39,262 nt of DNA from a bacterium (GCA_017538365.1 JAFYIZ010000018.1:1-39262), one strand, 5' to 3'. Shown: positions 24,505-33,008, numbered from the stretch's first letter. A program made the numbers and translations. Notes: generated by a model not told the origin, from the sequence alone.

Positions 24505-26091
24505 TTATTTTGTAACGTCGTTTGCGTCAACTATAACAAGACCAGGAGTAGAGAATGTGTTGTCGTAAATACCTTTAACCTTGGAAACGGTGTCTCCCGC
24601 TTTGAGCGAAAGATTGATTTTGAAAGTATTCGGTTTGATTACCAGACCGTTTGTAAAGGTAACATCTTTGTGGTCAGCATCAACAGATTCGACTGTCAGA
24701 TTTGTGTCAGTCAATTCGATGTAGGTGCCTTTATCTTTTTCTGTGAGGTCAGCATAAGCCTTTTTGACGATTGCAGGAACTGTTCCTGTTCCTGTTTTTG
24801 TCATTGTACATGTAACATGATCTTTGCTTCCAATTTCCCACTGGCTGCCGCCATAGAAAAGGACTTTGCCTTCAATTGTAACTTTGTCGCCTTTTGCCGG
24901 AGCAGCTTCGGCAGTTGCCAGATAAATGTAAAGACCGCTGTAGTCGCCGGTATTTCCGTCGGAAACATAGAAAGAATATCCTGTTCCGCCTTCACTGAAA
25001 TTTTTCGAAATAGCAGGGCTGATAACAATTGCGTTTTCAATTTTGACAGCAGTTTCTTTTTCTACTTTGCCGCTCTGGACATCTTTGATTGTAGTGGCTA
25101 CAGTATCACCAGTATCTGGATCAGTATCGGTATCGGTGTCAGTATCAGTATCGGTGTCTCCTGTGTCGCCCTCAACAAAATCATCCTCTGCTCTCGGAGC
25201 AAGTCTGAATGCATCGTAGGAGTAAATCAAAATTCCCTGGATCGATTCGAATTCTCTTCCTTCAGTTCTTTTATTCTTCGGGTAATAGTAGAAAGTTTTG
25301 TCAATTGCGAGATTGCCGGTAACTTCGAATGTTCCGTGGGTATCCAAAGCGGTATTTGTGATTTTGACATTATTTACTTTGACAAGAACACTCTCATAAG
25401 CTTCAGCGTCTGCGCCGTGGTTTGCCGTTGGATTGCCGTCCTCAAAAGGAGTTGCGATTTTTGTCGTGTCTTCGATTTCTGCCGGAGCCGGGACATCTGT
25501 GGTGCCGAGTTTTTTGATTTCTGCCGCTTCGATCTGCGAGCTTTCGTAGTATTCGGTATATTTTCCGCTTACTTCAAGTTTGTCGCCGATTGCATAATCG
25601 TCGAGCGCCGCGGTCTCTTTTATGAAAACATAGATTCCGGAGTAGGGCTGAGCCGTTTTGATGAGTTCCGAAACATAGAGACCTTGAATAGCCGTGTTTT
25701 CGTGGGTGTCTTTGTCCTGCTTGTAGAGAATAGCAGTAACTACACACTCAGGAACCGTAACGTCGGCGTTGAGTGCGACTTCGCCTTTCTGGATCTTCGT
25801 GATTATGCCTTGGGTGTCACAGTCATCGCAGGTGTCGCCAGTGTCAGGCTGGGTGTCACAGTCATCGCAGGTGTCGCCAGTGTCAGGCTGAGTGTCGCCG
25901 GTGTCAGGCTGAGTGTCGCCAGTGTCAGGCTGAGTATCGCCAGTGTCGGGCTGAGTGTCGCCAGTGTCAGGCTCAGTGTCACACTCTTCCTCATCTGGAT
26001 TGCAGGCAATTTCACCTTCACCCGGGTCGTTGCATGCGATCGTGAACAGGCACAAAGCCAAAACGATCAATGAAATCAAGAATTTTTTCAT
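24505..26091 (-). CDS. lipoprotein with Asp-Thr repeat stalk and two OB-fold-like domains
   Basis: The 528-residue product has a lipobox (LCLFTIAC). A stalk of seven-residue QPDTGDT repeats and two CDDCDT elements follows. Next come two similar domains: one with KGEVALNADVTVPECVVTAI, AIGDKLEVSGKYTEYYESSQ and EAAEIKKLG (about 105-200), the second with SGKVEKETAVKIENAIVISP, GDKVTIEGKVLFYGGSQWEI (about 345-450). A Thr-Asp run (about 310-335) separates them. This pattern is that of OB-fold domains found alone or joined to secreted nucleases (YhcR/DUF5689 type); no nuclease domain is visible here. ATG at 26091 follows GGAG; the frame upstream lacks a better site. Likely first gene of the salvage-like unit. 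Confidence 0.7.
   Translation of the reverse strand: MKKFLISLIVLALCLFTIACNDPGEGEIACNPDEEECDTEPDTGDTQPDTGDTQPDTGDTQPDTGDTQPDTGDTCDDCDTQPDTGDTCDDCDTQGIITKIQKGEVALNADVTVPECVVTAILYKQDKDTHENTAIQGLYVSELIKTAQPYSGIYVFIKETAALDDYAIGDKLEVSGKYTEYYESSQIEAAEIKKLGTTDVPAPAEIEDTTKIATPFEDGNPTANHGADAEAYESVLVKVNNVKITNTALDTHGTFEVTGNLAIDKTFYYYPKNKRTEGREFESIQGILIYSYDAFRLAPRAEDDFVEGDTGDTDTDTDTDTDTDPDTGDTVATTIKDVQSGKVEKETAVKIENAIVISPAISKNFSEGGTGYSFYVSDGNTGDYSGLYIYLATAEAAPAKGDKVTIEGKVLFYGGSQWEIGSKDHVTCTMTKTGTGTVPAIVKKAYADLTEKDKGTYIELTDTNLTVESVDADHKDVTFTNGLVIKPNTFKINLSLKAGDTVSKVKGIYDNTFSTPGLVIVDANDVTK
25812..25980. repeat. in-frame tandem repeats in the lipoprotein stalk
   Basis: Two identical 39-bp units (25812-25850 and 25851-25889) are followed by several 21-bp units coding QPDTGDT. 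All unit lengths are multiples of three, so copy-number change would alter stalk length without breaking the frame. Confidence 0.8.
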
Positions 26092-26147
26092 TTTTTTCTC
26101 CATCAAAAATTATTAAGAAGTTTAAAACCTCAAACAGCAAACGCGCG

Positions 26148-26153
26148 ATTATA
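26148..26153 (-). promoter_or_regulatory. -10 box upstream of the OB-fold lipoprotein
   Basis: TATAAT on the minus strand, followed directly by CGCGCG. No convincing -35 is visible; the region is a run of A/T. Confidence 0.5.
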
Positions 26154-26226
26154 CACAAAATCAAAATTTTTAAAAGGAAATTTTATTTGTAGAAACGTGA
26201 ACTGACACGTCTCAGAAAAGAGTGTG

Positions 26227-28503
26227 TTATTTGCAGTCGGTGGAATAAGTTACGCCGGTTGCAGTGCCGTTAAGACCATTGGGAGACGAATCTTCGGCGT
26301 TCCCGTTGAAATCCCAGAAAGCGATAGTGTCATCACCGCCGAGAGAGAGTTTTGCCGGAGTGAAGTCCGCTGTGTATTTTGCGGTATTGGAAATCTTTAT
26401 TGCGTCGATAAGGCCTTTGAAATAAAAATCTCCGCCACTGAAAATGCTTGAGTCATAATAATATCCTATGACAAGTGCCTTGCTGACTGTTATCGGAGTC
26501 CGCTCGCTGCTGTTGGTTTTTTCTCCTGCCAGTTTTCCGTTTATGTAAAGACGAAGATGAGAAGTTCCGTTATCTACATTGTAAGAAAGCGCAATATGGT
26601 TCCAGCCTTCTTCGACGGGTGAAGCAGCATCTGTATTCTGGTATTTGATTTCAGCAGTAAGATCTGCGGAGCCGGTATAATAAAAACCGCCGTACATGTT
26701 GTAATAAGTGTTTGAATCCGCCGTTGTTTTGTAAAAACCGGTCAGAAAATATCCGTCACCTTTTCTTAAAATCGGGGTTTTTTTATAACTTTCTGTCGGA
26801 AGATTGCCCATATCCTGTTTTGTCCAGGCTTCGATCGTCCAGGCCTGTCCGAGATTCAGCAGATCGTTGTTTGCAACTTCTATTTTCGCACTTCCGTTAA
26901 AAACTGCCGAACAAATAAGTTTGCACTCGTTACCTTCCGGGCCGTCAGGACGGGCGTTTGAAGCACATTTATACTGGCAAGGCTCAGGAACTCCCTCTCC
27001 GTAGTGTGTTGTATATGCAGGTCCAGGCATCCATGCTCCTGCTTCAACATCGTAATATACGTCGTAGCTCGAATCACCGTTCCATTCGGAATTCGCAGGT
27101 TTGGCATCACATTTCTTTGTTTTATAGCAGTTTTGTGCTGAAGAATCCCAAGTTCCGCCTGCTTCGACACATTTTTCCTCGTCAGAAAGAGGTGTCTGAT
27201 CATCGTCATTCACCGGGTTTTCAGAATCTAAATCGTCGTCAATATCGGTATCTGTTGTATCTTCATCGGGAATCGTGGTCGGCTCTGTCGGTTCTGTAGG
27301 CTCGGTAGGTTCCGTCGGATCTGTTTGGTTCGTCGAACCGTTGACAAGCGTCGTTACGAAATCCTTACCTGCCTGCTGCATCCTTGGGAAATCGTCACCT
27401 AAAGATGTCGTGCAGTCAAGAACGAGCATTATAAGCGCGCTGTTCTTATCCTCCGTGATAGTGCTTGAACTTGCCGGGTTGAACTCTGACTCTTTGTCCC
27501 AGCCGCCTGTGCTGGTCTCTTTCCATAGCATTATTCTGCTGATATCGGCATCCGATATCGGGGTGTTGCCGTCGTCGTATTTAAGGTCTTCAAACACGAA
27601 ATGGTAGTATGCACCGTCAGGAGAACCGGTCGATACTGTAGTCTGGCTGGTTAAACCGTGGTATGCGATTTCCTCAAGAGTTCTTCCCTCGGAGCGGCGG
27701 AAGGTGGCTTCAATGTAGAGGTTGGAATCCGTAGCCGTTTCTGAATTGTCGAATGTGAAGCGCAGATGCTGACCGTCGTCGTATCCGCCGGGCACTTTGA
27801 TATCAAGGTTTACCGTTTTGGAGACTGAATAGAGGGCTTCGGCGATAGCCTTGAAATGCTCCATAGCTTCATCCATGTCGGAAACCTGAAAAACATTTTC
27901 GTCGCTGCTTGCCAGCTTTTTCAGTGTTTCTTCAAATGCTGTTTCGTCGGTGACATCTTTGCCTTTAAGGCCGATCGTGTAGGCCGCCGTGTGTAGTCCG
28001 TGGATTTTATCTTTGGCAATCATGTCGTGAAGTGCGTCTCTGTATGCGGCAGTGCTGTTGTAGTTTCCGGGATTATAGTCGTCGTTTGCAAGCGATATGT
28101 TGTCGAGTCCGTCGGTAAATGTTACCAGAGCCACATTTTTCAGCTTTTCGGGAGCAGGATAGCTGCGCATCATTTCCAGCGCGGTGTAGTCTGCAAAATA
28201 GAGAGCTGTGCCGTCGCCGGAAGCGAGGTCGTCGATAAAACTTTTGTAATTCTCTTCAGTTGAAGTGTTCAAAAGACCTATTTCCTTGGTGTATTGGGCT
28301 TCGTTGAACCCGATGATACCGAAGTAGACACCTTCGTTTCCCGCAGCCGTATCGCCCGTGTCGGGTGCTTCGGTGTCATCAGCGTCATTATCGGTTGCCG
28401 TGTCGCCGGTGTCGGTGTCATCATCGGTTTTCTTCGAGCCGCCGCACGAAACAACGAAGGTCAGTGCTGCGAAACAGCAAAAAAATACGAAAAATTTTTT
28501 CAT
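26227..28503 (-). CDS. lipoprotein with vWA-like and LamG-like domains
   Basis: The 758-residue product has a lipobox (LTFVVSC, Cys20) and an Asp/Thr stalk. A vWA-like region (about 58-240) with VALVTFTDGLDNISLANDDY comes next, but without the usual DxSxS at its first strand. A beta-sandwich (about 245-370) follows, then ALIMLVLDCTTSLGDDFPRM, which does carry DxTxS. After a Thr-Glu-Pro linker and a Cys-rich module (about 445-550), the C-terminus is a LamG/concanavalin-like domain (AWTIEAWTKQ, GWNHIALSYN, HLRLYINGKLAGEKT, GLIDAIKISNTAKYTADFTP). It is probably a surface adhesin. It starts 2 bp after the hisS stop with its GGGAGA site inside hisS, so it depends on hisS transcription. Confidence 0.8.
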   Translation of the reverse strand: MKKFFVFFCCFAALTFVVSCGGSKKTDDDTDTGDTATDNDADDTEAPDTGDTAAGNEGVYFGIIGFNEAQYTKEIGLLNTSTEENYKSFIDDLASGDGTALYFADYTALEMMRSYPAPEKLKNVALVTFTDGLDNISLANDDYNPGNYNSTAAYRDALHDMIAKDKIHGLHTAAYTIGLKGKDVTDETAFEETLKKLASSDENVFQVSDMDEAMEHFKAIAEALYSVSKTVNLDIKVPGGYDDGQHLRFTFDNSETATDSNLYIEATFRRSEGRTLEEIAYHGLTSQTTVSTGSPDGAYYHFVFEDLKYDDGNTPISDADISRIMLWKETSTGGWDKESEFNPASSSTITEDKNSALIMLVLDCTTSLGDDFPRMQQAGKDFVTTLVNGSTNQTDPTEPTEPTEPTEPTTIPDEDTTDTDIDDDLDSENPVNDDDQTPLSDEEKCVEAGGTWDSSAQNCYKTKKCDAKPANSEWNGDSSYDVYYDVEAGAWMPGPAYTTHYGEGVPEPCQYKCASNARPDGPEGNECKLICSAVFNGSAKIEVANNDLLNLGQAWTIEAWTKQDMGNLPTESYKKTPILRKGDGYFLTGFYKTTADSNTYYNMYGGFYYTGSADLTAEIKYQNTDAASPVEEGWNHIALSYNVDNGTSHLRLYINGKLAGEKTNSSERTPITVSKALVIGYYYDSSIFSGGDFYFKGLIDAIKISNTAKYTADFTPAKLSLGGDDTIAFWDFNGNAEDSSPNGLNGTATGVTYSTDCK

Positions 28504-28505
28504 TT

Positions 28506-29765
28506 TTATCTCCCTTGTGTAGCCGTGATTGCTGAAATTATCCCGGAAATATCGTCTTTATCGAAAAGAGTCTGCTCGCGAGTCGCCATGTTTTTCATGA
28601 GGATTTTGCCGTTCGCCGCTTCGTCTTCGCCGATTACGAAAACGAATGATGCATTGGTTTTTTCGGCTTTCTGAAGGGCTTTTTTGAGTTTTTTGGGTTT
28701 GTAGTCGGCAAGAAATCTGACATTTTCTTTCGACATTTTTCTGGTGAATTCGACAAGCTGCAGAACTGCTTCATCGCAGAGCGCGTATCCGGCGGAAAGA
28801 GGTTCTTCCTTGTAAAAATCTTCGGGAATGAGATCGAAAAGTCTTTCCAGACCCATTGCAAAACCTGTTGCCGGAGTGTCGCTTCCGCCGATATCGCTTA
28901 CCAGGTTGTCGTATCTGCCGCCGCCAGCTACTGCATTCTGCGAGCCGCCTGTTTTTGCGACGATTTCAAACGCGGTTTTGGTGTAGTAGTCAAGTCCGCG
29001 GACGATGAAAGGATCGAGAACAAAAGGCACTCCGAAAGCCTTAAGCGCTTTCTGAAGCTCTTCAAAGTGGTTTTTGCAGTCTTCGCAGAGATAGTCGGTC
29101 ATTTTAGGAACATCGGCGCAGTTTGCCTTCGGGTCGCACGCCTTGCAGTCAAGAAGGCGCAGCGGGTTCGCTTCAAGTCTTGTTCTGCAGTCTTCGCAGA
29201 GATGTTCCTTTTTTGCCGAGAAGTATTCGATCAGTTTTTCGCGGTAAGCGGCGCGGCACTCTTTGCAGCCGATAGAATTGAGGTGGATTTCGTAATCAAT
29301 TCCGAAGTGTTCGAGCACTCTTGAAGCTGTGAAAATCATTTCGGCATCCATTTGCGGAGTTTCGTCACCGAAAATCTCGACTCCGAACTGGTGGAACTGG
29401 CGGAAACGCCCTTTCTGCGGACGCTCGTATCTGAAAAACGGCGCAATGTAGAACGCTTTGAAAGGGGAGGGATAGTTGATTCCGATTCCGTGCTCGACAA
29501 AAGCCCTTACGACGCTTGCCGTTCCTTCCGGCCTCATCGCAACATGTCTTCCTTTTTTGTCGAGGAAGTCGTACATTTCCTTTTTAACGACATCGGTGGT
29601 CTCGCCGACACCGCGCTTGAAAAGGGCGATTTCTTCCAGGATCGGAGTTCTGAATTCGCCGAAATCAGCAGCCGCCATCATCTTTTTTATATCTTCTTCC
29701 ATCTTTCCCCAGCGGAAAGCCTTTTCGCCGAAGAGATCGTTCATACCTTTGATTGCTGAAATCAT
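28506..29765 (-). CDS. hisS: histidyl-tRNA synthetase
   Basis: HisRS charges tRNA-His with histidine using ATP. The 419-residue protein is normal length and shows the class II motifs: motif 2 FRYERPQKGRFRQFHQFGVE, the HisRS-specific RPEGTASVVRAFVEHG, GLDYYTKTAFEI with the catalytic Arg region before it, GGGRYDNLVSDIGG, and motif 3 ATGFAMGLERLFDL. A Cys-rich insertion (CKECRAAYREKL, CEDCRTRLEANP and CEDCKNHF) is of the kind present in many bacterial HisRS. I chose the ATG at 29765, which has GGAGAAA 4 bases upstream; the longer open frame to 29810 has no ribosome site. Confidence 0.96.
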   Translation of the reverse strand: MISAIKGMNDLFGEKAFRWGKMEEDIKKMMAAADFGEFRTPILEEIALFKRGVGETTDVVKKEMYDFLDKKGRHVAMRPEGTASVVRAFVEHGIGINYPSPFKAFYIAPFFRYERPQKGRFRQFHQFGVEIFGDETPQMDAEMIFTASRVLEHFGIDYEIHLNSIGCKECRAAYREKLIEYFSAKKEHLCEDCRTRLEANPLRLLDCKACDPKANCADVPKMTDYLCEDCKNHFEELQKALKAFGVPFVLDPFIVRGLDYYTKTAFEIVAKTGGSQNAVAGGGRYDNLVSDIGGSDTPATGFAMGLERLFDLIPEDFYKEEPLSAGYALCDEAVLQLVEFTRKMSKENVRFLADYKPKKLKKALQKAEKTNASFVFVIGEDEAANGKILMKNMATREQTLFDKDDISGIISAITATQGR

Positions 29766-29798
29766 TGTGTTTCTCCAATTAAACAACAAAAACGGGCG

Positions 29799-29826
29799 AT
29801 GGTAGCACAAAAACCTAAATTTTCAA
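29799..29826 (-). promoter_or_regulatory. promoter of hisS
   Basis: On the minus strand TTGAAA (29826-29821), a 16-bp spacer and TACCAT (29804-29799), followed by CGCCCG. It ends at the border of the AAGGACT repeats. Confidence 0.6.
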
Positions 29827-29828
29827 TG

Positions 29829-29906
29829 TTAAGGATTAAGGATTAAGGTCTAAAGTCCCTAATGTCCTTAAAGTCCTTAAGGACCCTAAGGACTCTAAGG
29901 ACTCTA
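29829..29906. repeat. AAGGAT/AAGGACT palindromic repeat cluster
   Basis: Direct and inverted copies of a 7-8-base word fill the gap between hisS and the next gene: AAGGATTAAGGATTAAGG, then GTCCTTAAGGAC (29873-29884, perfect palindrome) and CTAAGGACT repeats. AGTCCTTA pairs with TAAGGACT across a 7-base loop. It reaches the stop codon (TAG, 29906-29904) of the nucleotidase-like gene, and the hisS promoter abuts its other edge. Probably a mobile or slippage-derived intergenic repeat; it could also act as a terminator. Confidence 0.65.
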
Positions 29907-31322
29907 CTCCCTAACAAGTTTTTCGCAGGCTTTTTCCAGATTCCACCCTTTTTTCGATGATTCGATGAGATAATTTTCAAGCGGAGTCCGCCAGCTGACG
30001 CTTGTCGTTATGCCCTGCGAATCTGTGAATCTGTAGCCGTCACCGCCCTGATAGACGAAATCGGTCGTGACGATTTTATAGGTTTTAGATTTGTCGATCT
30101 CTTCGTTTCCGACAAACCACTTTTTATTCTTTTTTGTTACGCCGCAGTAGGCGTTTTCCGATTTTTCGATGTCGAAAATGAGGTCTTCGCCCTGAACTGT
30201 CGCGGTAACGATGAAGTTGTCGAACGGAAAGATCGAAAGAATGTCGCTTTTTTTAACGTCTCCCGCTTTTATCGAGTCCCGGAATCCTCCGGGGTTGCTG
30301 AACGCAGCGTCGTATTCAGGGAAAGATCTCAGCATAGAGCATGCGAAAAGCTTCTGCAAAGCTGGCGTTTTAAGCGGTTTTCCGGCCGAAATGAGCGTTT
30401 GCCCCGTCTCTTTTTCAAGAAGAGCCAGATATTTGTCGATAGTTTTCTTCATTTCGAGTGAGCCTGTTGATTTCAGTTCGATTTCCCTTTTCAAAGGAAC
30501 GATCTCCGCATGCATGACTTTTGAATTTTTCCCCTTTTTTTCGATCAGAACTTTTGCGTAACTCGGCAGGTATCCTGCATTCTGGATGAAAAGTACGCCG
30601 TTTTCCTCTGAATGCGCCTCTTTATGGTCGTGAGCTGTGAAAACTATGAGAGGCTTTTGAGGAAGCGACGACACCCATGTTTTCGCCTCTTTATGCGATT
30701 CGTGAGCAACTATGATATTGAGATCGGCATTTTCTTTGGCAATAGCGTTCGGAACAGTGTTTTCCGGTTTTGCGATCGTTGATTCGACGAAAGGTTGCGC
30801 CATGCTTATTCTTTTCACTTCTTCGGTTATTGCCGAAACAAAAAGGATTTTTTCGTTTCCGGCGTAGATAACCGTGCTGGGATCAAAAAGATTTTTCATC
30901 TCCTTCGATACGACATTCGAGCTGATGTACTGCATGTTTGCGGTTTTGGCGTTGTTTTTGAGTTCTCTCTCTCCGAAATCGAATTCATGGTTTCCGAGTG
31001 CCGAGACTCTGTAGCCCAGAAGCCCCATGACTTCAGCCGTTGAAACTCCTTTGAAAAAGGTCGAAACGGCGGTTCCCGTGTAGTTGTCGCCGCCCGAAAG
31101 TTTGACGACAGCGCAGTTTTTGCAGTTTTTTTCCTCATCTTCCCACATTTCGTAAAGTGCGACCGCTTTGTACCAGCCGTCGTTTTCGTAGATGTGACCG
31201 TGCTCGTCGTTTGTGTAGAGAAGAAGGATCGTCGAAGTCTCTTCTTCATGAAAGAATCCTTCGATCTGCGCGCATCCTGCAAAAATGAAAACCAAAAATA
31301 AAAACCAGTATTTTTTAACCAT
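29904..31322 (-). CDS. second 5'-nucleotidase-like lipoprotein
   Basis: The 472-residue product has a lipobox (FLVFIFAGC). The calcineurin-like phosphatase motifs are LLYTNDEHGHIYEN (DxH), KLSGGDNYTG, SALGNHEFDFGER, IVAHESHKE and VFTAHDHKEAHS. The C-terminal 5'-nucleotidase domain reads SNPGGFRDSIKAGDVKKSDI, LSIFPFDNFIVTATVQGEDL and TTDFVYQGGDGYRF. It is therefore an independent relative of the 22162-24489 protein, but shorter and without the Ca-loop insertion. It should hydrolyse extracellular nucleotides or similar phosphoesters. ATG at 31322 follows AAGGAG; the longer frame upstream to 31346 lacks one. It appears to be a single-gene unit, reading away from the tandem barrel array. Confidence 0.9.
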   Translation of the reverse strand: MVKKYWFLFLVFIFAGCAQIEGFFHEEETSTILLLYTNDEHGHIYENDGWYKAVALYEMWEDEEKNCKNCAVVKLSGGDNYTGTAVSTFFKGVSTAEVMGLLGYRVSALGNHEFDFGERELKNNAKTANMQYISSNVVSKEMKNLFDPSTVIYAGNEKILFVSAITEEVKRISMAQPFVESTIAKPENTVPNAIAKENADLNIIVAHESHKEAKTWVSSLPQKPLIVFTAHDHKEAHSEENGVLFIQNAGYLPSYAKVLIEKKGKNSKVMHAEIVPLKREIELKSTGSLEMKKTIDKYLALLEKETGQTLISAGKPLKTPALQKLFACSMLRSFPEYDAAFSNPGGFRDSIKAGDVKKSDILSIFPFDNFIVTATVQGEDLIFDIEKSENAYCGVTKKNKKWFVGNEEIDKSKTYKIVTTDFVYQGGDGYRFTDSQGITTSVSWRTPLENYLIESSKKGWNLEKACEKLVRE

Positions 31323-31391
31323 CGGAAACTCCTTATAAAAACTCAAAACAGGAGATCATACCCGAAATCGGCGATATGTAAAATCATCAAC

Positions 31392-31419
31392 TTGAATTTT
31401 CATGCGATTCGTGTATAAA
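31392..31419 (+). promoter_or_regulatory. promoter of the tandem outer-membrane array
   Basis: TTGAAT (31392-31397), a 16-bp spacer and TATAAA (31414-31419). Its wording (TTGAATTTT, CATG, GATT, TGTATAAAAA) recurs at 37673-37699 before the second gene group. Confidence 0.6.
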
Positions 31420-31467
31420 AACTATGCCGTTTAGATTGTTGGATAAAGAGAAATTTTGGAGGTTACT

Positions 31468-32298
31468 ATGAAAAAATTCTTTCTGTTTTTTGTAATTTTT
31501 ATGCTGTTCGGCGTTCTTTCGGCGCAGGAAGCTCAGAGCTCGGAACAGAACGAACCTGCAGCTGCTGCCGAAGAAGTCAAAGAAAACGGCGAAGCTGCTC
31601 CGGTAGAAGTTCCGGCTGCGGAAAATCAGGAAAGTGAAGCGCAGAACACTCCGCAGGAAGAGGAAAAAACGCCCGAAACAGCGGAAAAACCAGAGGCACC
31701 GGAGCCTGAAGAGACAAAAAAGGAAGCTCCTGCTCCTGCGGAAACAGTGAAGGAAGAACCTGCCCGGCCTGAAACGGCGCCGCAACCGGCATCCGAACCT
31801 GTTGTTAAAGAGGAAAAACCTTCAAAAATGTTCTATAATCCTTCTGCCGGTCTCGGAATAGGCGCTTCAATATTCAGCTTCAGAATCAACAACGATTTCG
31901 ATTTTCTTCTGAAACATACGCAAAGCGGCACCGATGTCTACCTCGGGCTTGAGATCGATTTCAGATACAGTCCTTATATCGACGATCATTCCATTTACGA
32001 GATTCCTCTCCAGCTGAATTTTCTTTTCGATTTTCCGCTGAACAACAAGAACGTCAAACGCCTTGCTCTGTGGTTCTCGGGCGGTATCGACCTCGCTATC
32101 GGTTATCTTTCCTACTATGATTACGATGACGACTATGATGATGAAGGCAAAGACCGAGACTCGCGCTTCAAGATCATGGCGGCATGGGGCATGGGTGTCA
32201 GTATGCTCTTTCATAACGATGTCACTCTGAAACTCGGTTTCGACAGTTTCTACGGCAAATATCCCGATCTGGTCTGTGCTGCAGGTTACAGATTCTAA
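31468..32298 (+). CDS. array gene 1: small outer-membrane barrel with long Glu/Pro/Ala linker
   Basis: First and longest member (276 residues) of the eleven-gene tandem family. After a Sec signal (MKKFFLFFVIFMLFGVLSA) comes a ~95-residue linker of Glu, Ala, Pro and Lys, then a ~160-residue barrel domain: MFYNPSAGLGIGASIFSFRI, YLGLEIDFRYSPYID, EIPLQLNFLFDF, WFSGGIDLAIGY, a very acidic loop (YDYDDDYDDEG) likely facing outside, AWGMGVSMLFHNDVTLKLGF and the terminal AAGYRF. Eight strands and an aromatic end fit an OmpW/OmpX-sized porin-like fold. It lacks the EVQVGEY cassette. ATG at 31468 follows TTGGAGG. No family name is recognisable; function unknown. Confidence 0.75.
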   Translation: MKKFFLFFVIFMLFGVLSAQEAQSSEQNEPAAAAEEVKENGEAAPVEVPAAENQESEAQNTPQEEEKTPETAEKPEAPEPEETKKEAPAPAETVKEEPARPETAPQPASEPVVKEEKPSKMFYNPSAGLGIGASIFSFRINNDFDFLLKHTQSGTDVYLGLEIDFRYSPYIDDHSIYEIPLQLNFLFDFPLNNKNVKRLALWFSGGIDLAIGYLSYYDYDDDYDDEGKDRDSRFKIMAAWGMGVSMLFHNDVTLKLGFDSFYGKYPDLVCAAGYRF

Positions 32299-32307
32299 AG
32301 GGTCTTT

Positions 32308-32991
32308 ATGAAAAAGCCGCTTCTCTTTTTCGCAGTTTTTCTCTTTTTTTCTTTTTTGACTGCTGAAGAAGTGCAGGTCGGCGAATACACCATTGAAGAT
32401 GTCACGATAACTCTGTTTGAAGAAAGGGAAATGGAGCCTGAACCCGAGCCCGAACCGGAAGTCGGAAAACAGCCTGAACCTGAACTGAACACGGAAGGAA
32501 TGGTTTGCTGCTGCGATGTTTTCAACTATGGCAACATTGATCCGAAAAAATTTTATGTCCAGCCTGCTCTCGGTGTAGGCACGGGGTTTTCCCTGTATCG
32601 TGTCAATTTCTCTTTAGATGCCGATGTTCTCGTTGCCAGAACGAAAAAAGTCAATTATTACATCGGCTTGGATATCGATGCAAGGACCTCGGCACTTTGG
32701 GGTCTTGAACCGAGAGAGCTAGCTCTTCAGTTAAACGGTGTCTTTGATTTTATACAGGAAGGTGTGCCGGAACTGATTTTGGCCAGCTTATGGATTTCTG
32801 CCGGAATAGACCTGTTTTTGATCAGAGGCACGATGGACGGAGATCTGACGGAACATCATTTCGAGTACAGTCAGGCATGGGGCTTCGGAGTTGATCTGGT
32901 TTTTAAAAACTATGTGATTTTGAGATTAGGGCTTGAAGGGATCACAGGAATATGGCCCGATCTGACGATAGCACTGGGCTACAGGTTTTGA
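32308..32991 (+). CDS. array gene 2: cassette-type outer-membrane barrel
   Basis: 227 residues. It opens with the shared 5' cassette: signal peptide (residues 1-19) and mature EVQVGEYTIEDVTITLFEE, then a Glu-Pro repeat (EPEPEPEPE) and a CCC triplet (MVCCCDVFNYG) just before the barrel. The barrel starts KFYVQPALGVGTGFSLYRVN and runs to IWPDLTIALGYRF. The three adjacent Cys are unusual in the family and could form disulfides or bind metal. Nine bases separate it from gene 1, so it is co-transcribed. Function unknown. Confidence 0.75.
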   Translation: MKKPLLFFAVFLFFSFLTAEEVQVGEYTIEDVTITLFEEREMEPEPEPEPEVGKQPEPELNTEGMVCCCDVFNYGNIDPKKFYVQPALGVGTGFSLYRVNFSLDADVLVARTKKVNYYIGLDIDARTSALWGLEPRELALQLNGVFDFIQEGVPELILASLWISAGIDLFLIRGTMDGDLTEHHFEYSQAWGFGVDLVFKNYVILRLGLEGITGIWPDLTIALGYRF

Positions 32992-33008
32992 TAATGCGTG
33001 AAGTTGTA

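Noticed and set aside
26195-26210. ACGTG-6-CACGT as a terminator after the vWA lipoprotein
   Set aside because: The stem is only 5 bp and is not followed by a run of T on the transcribed strand.
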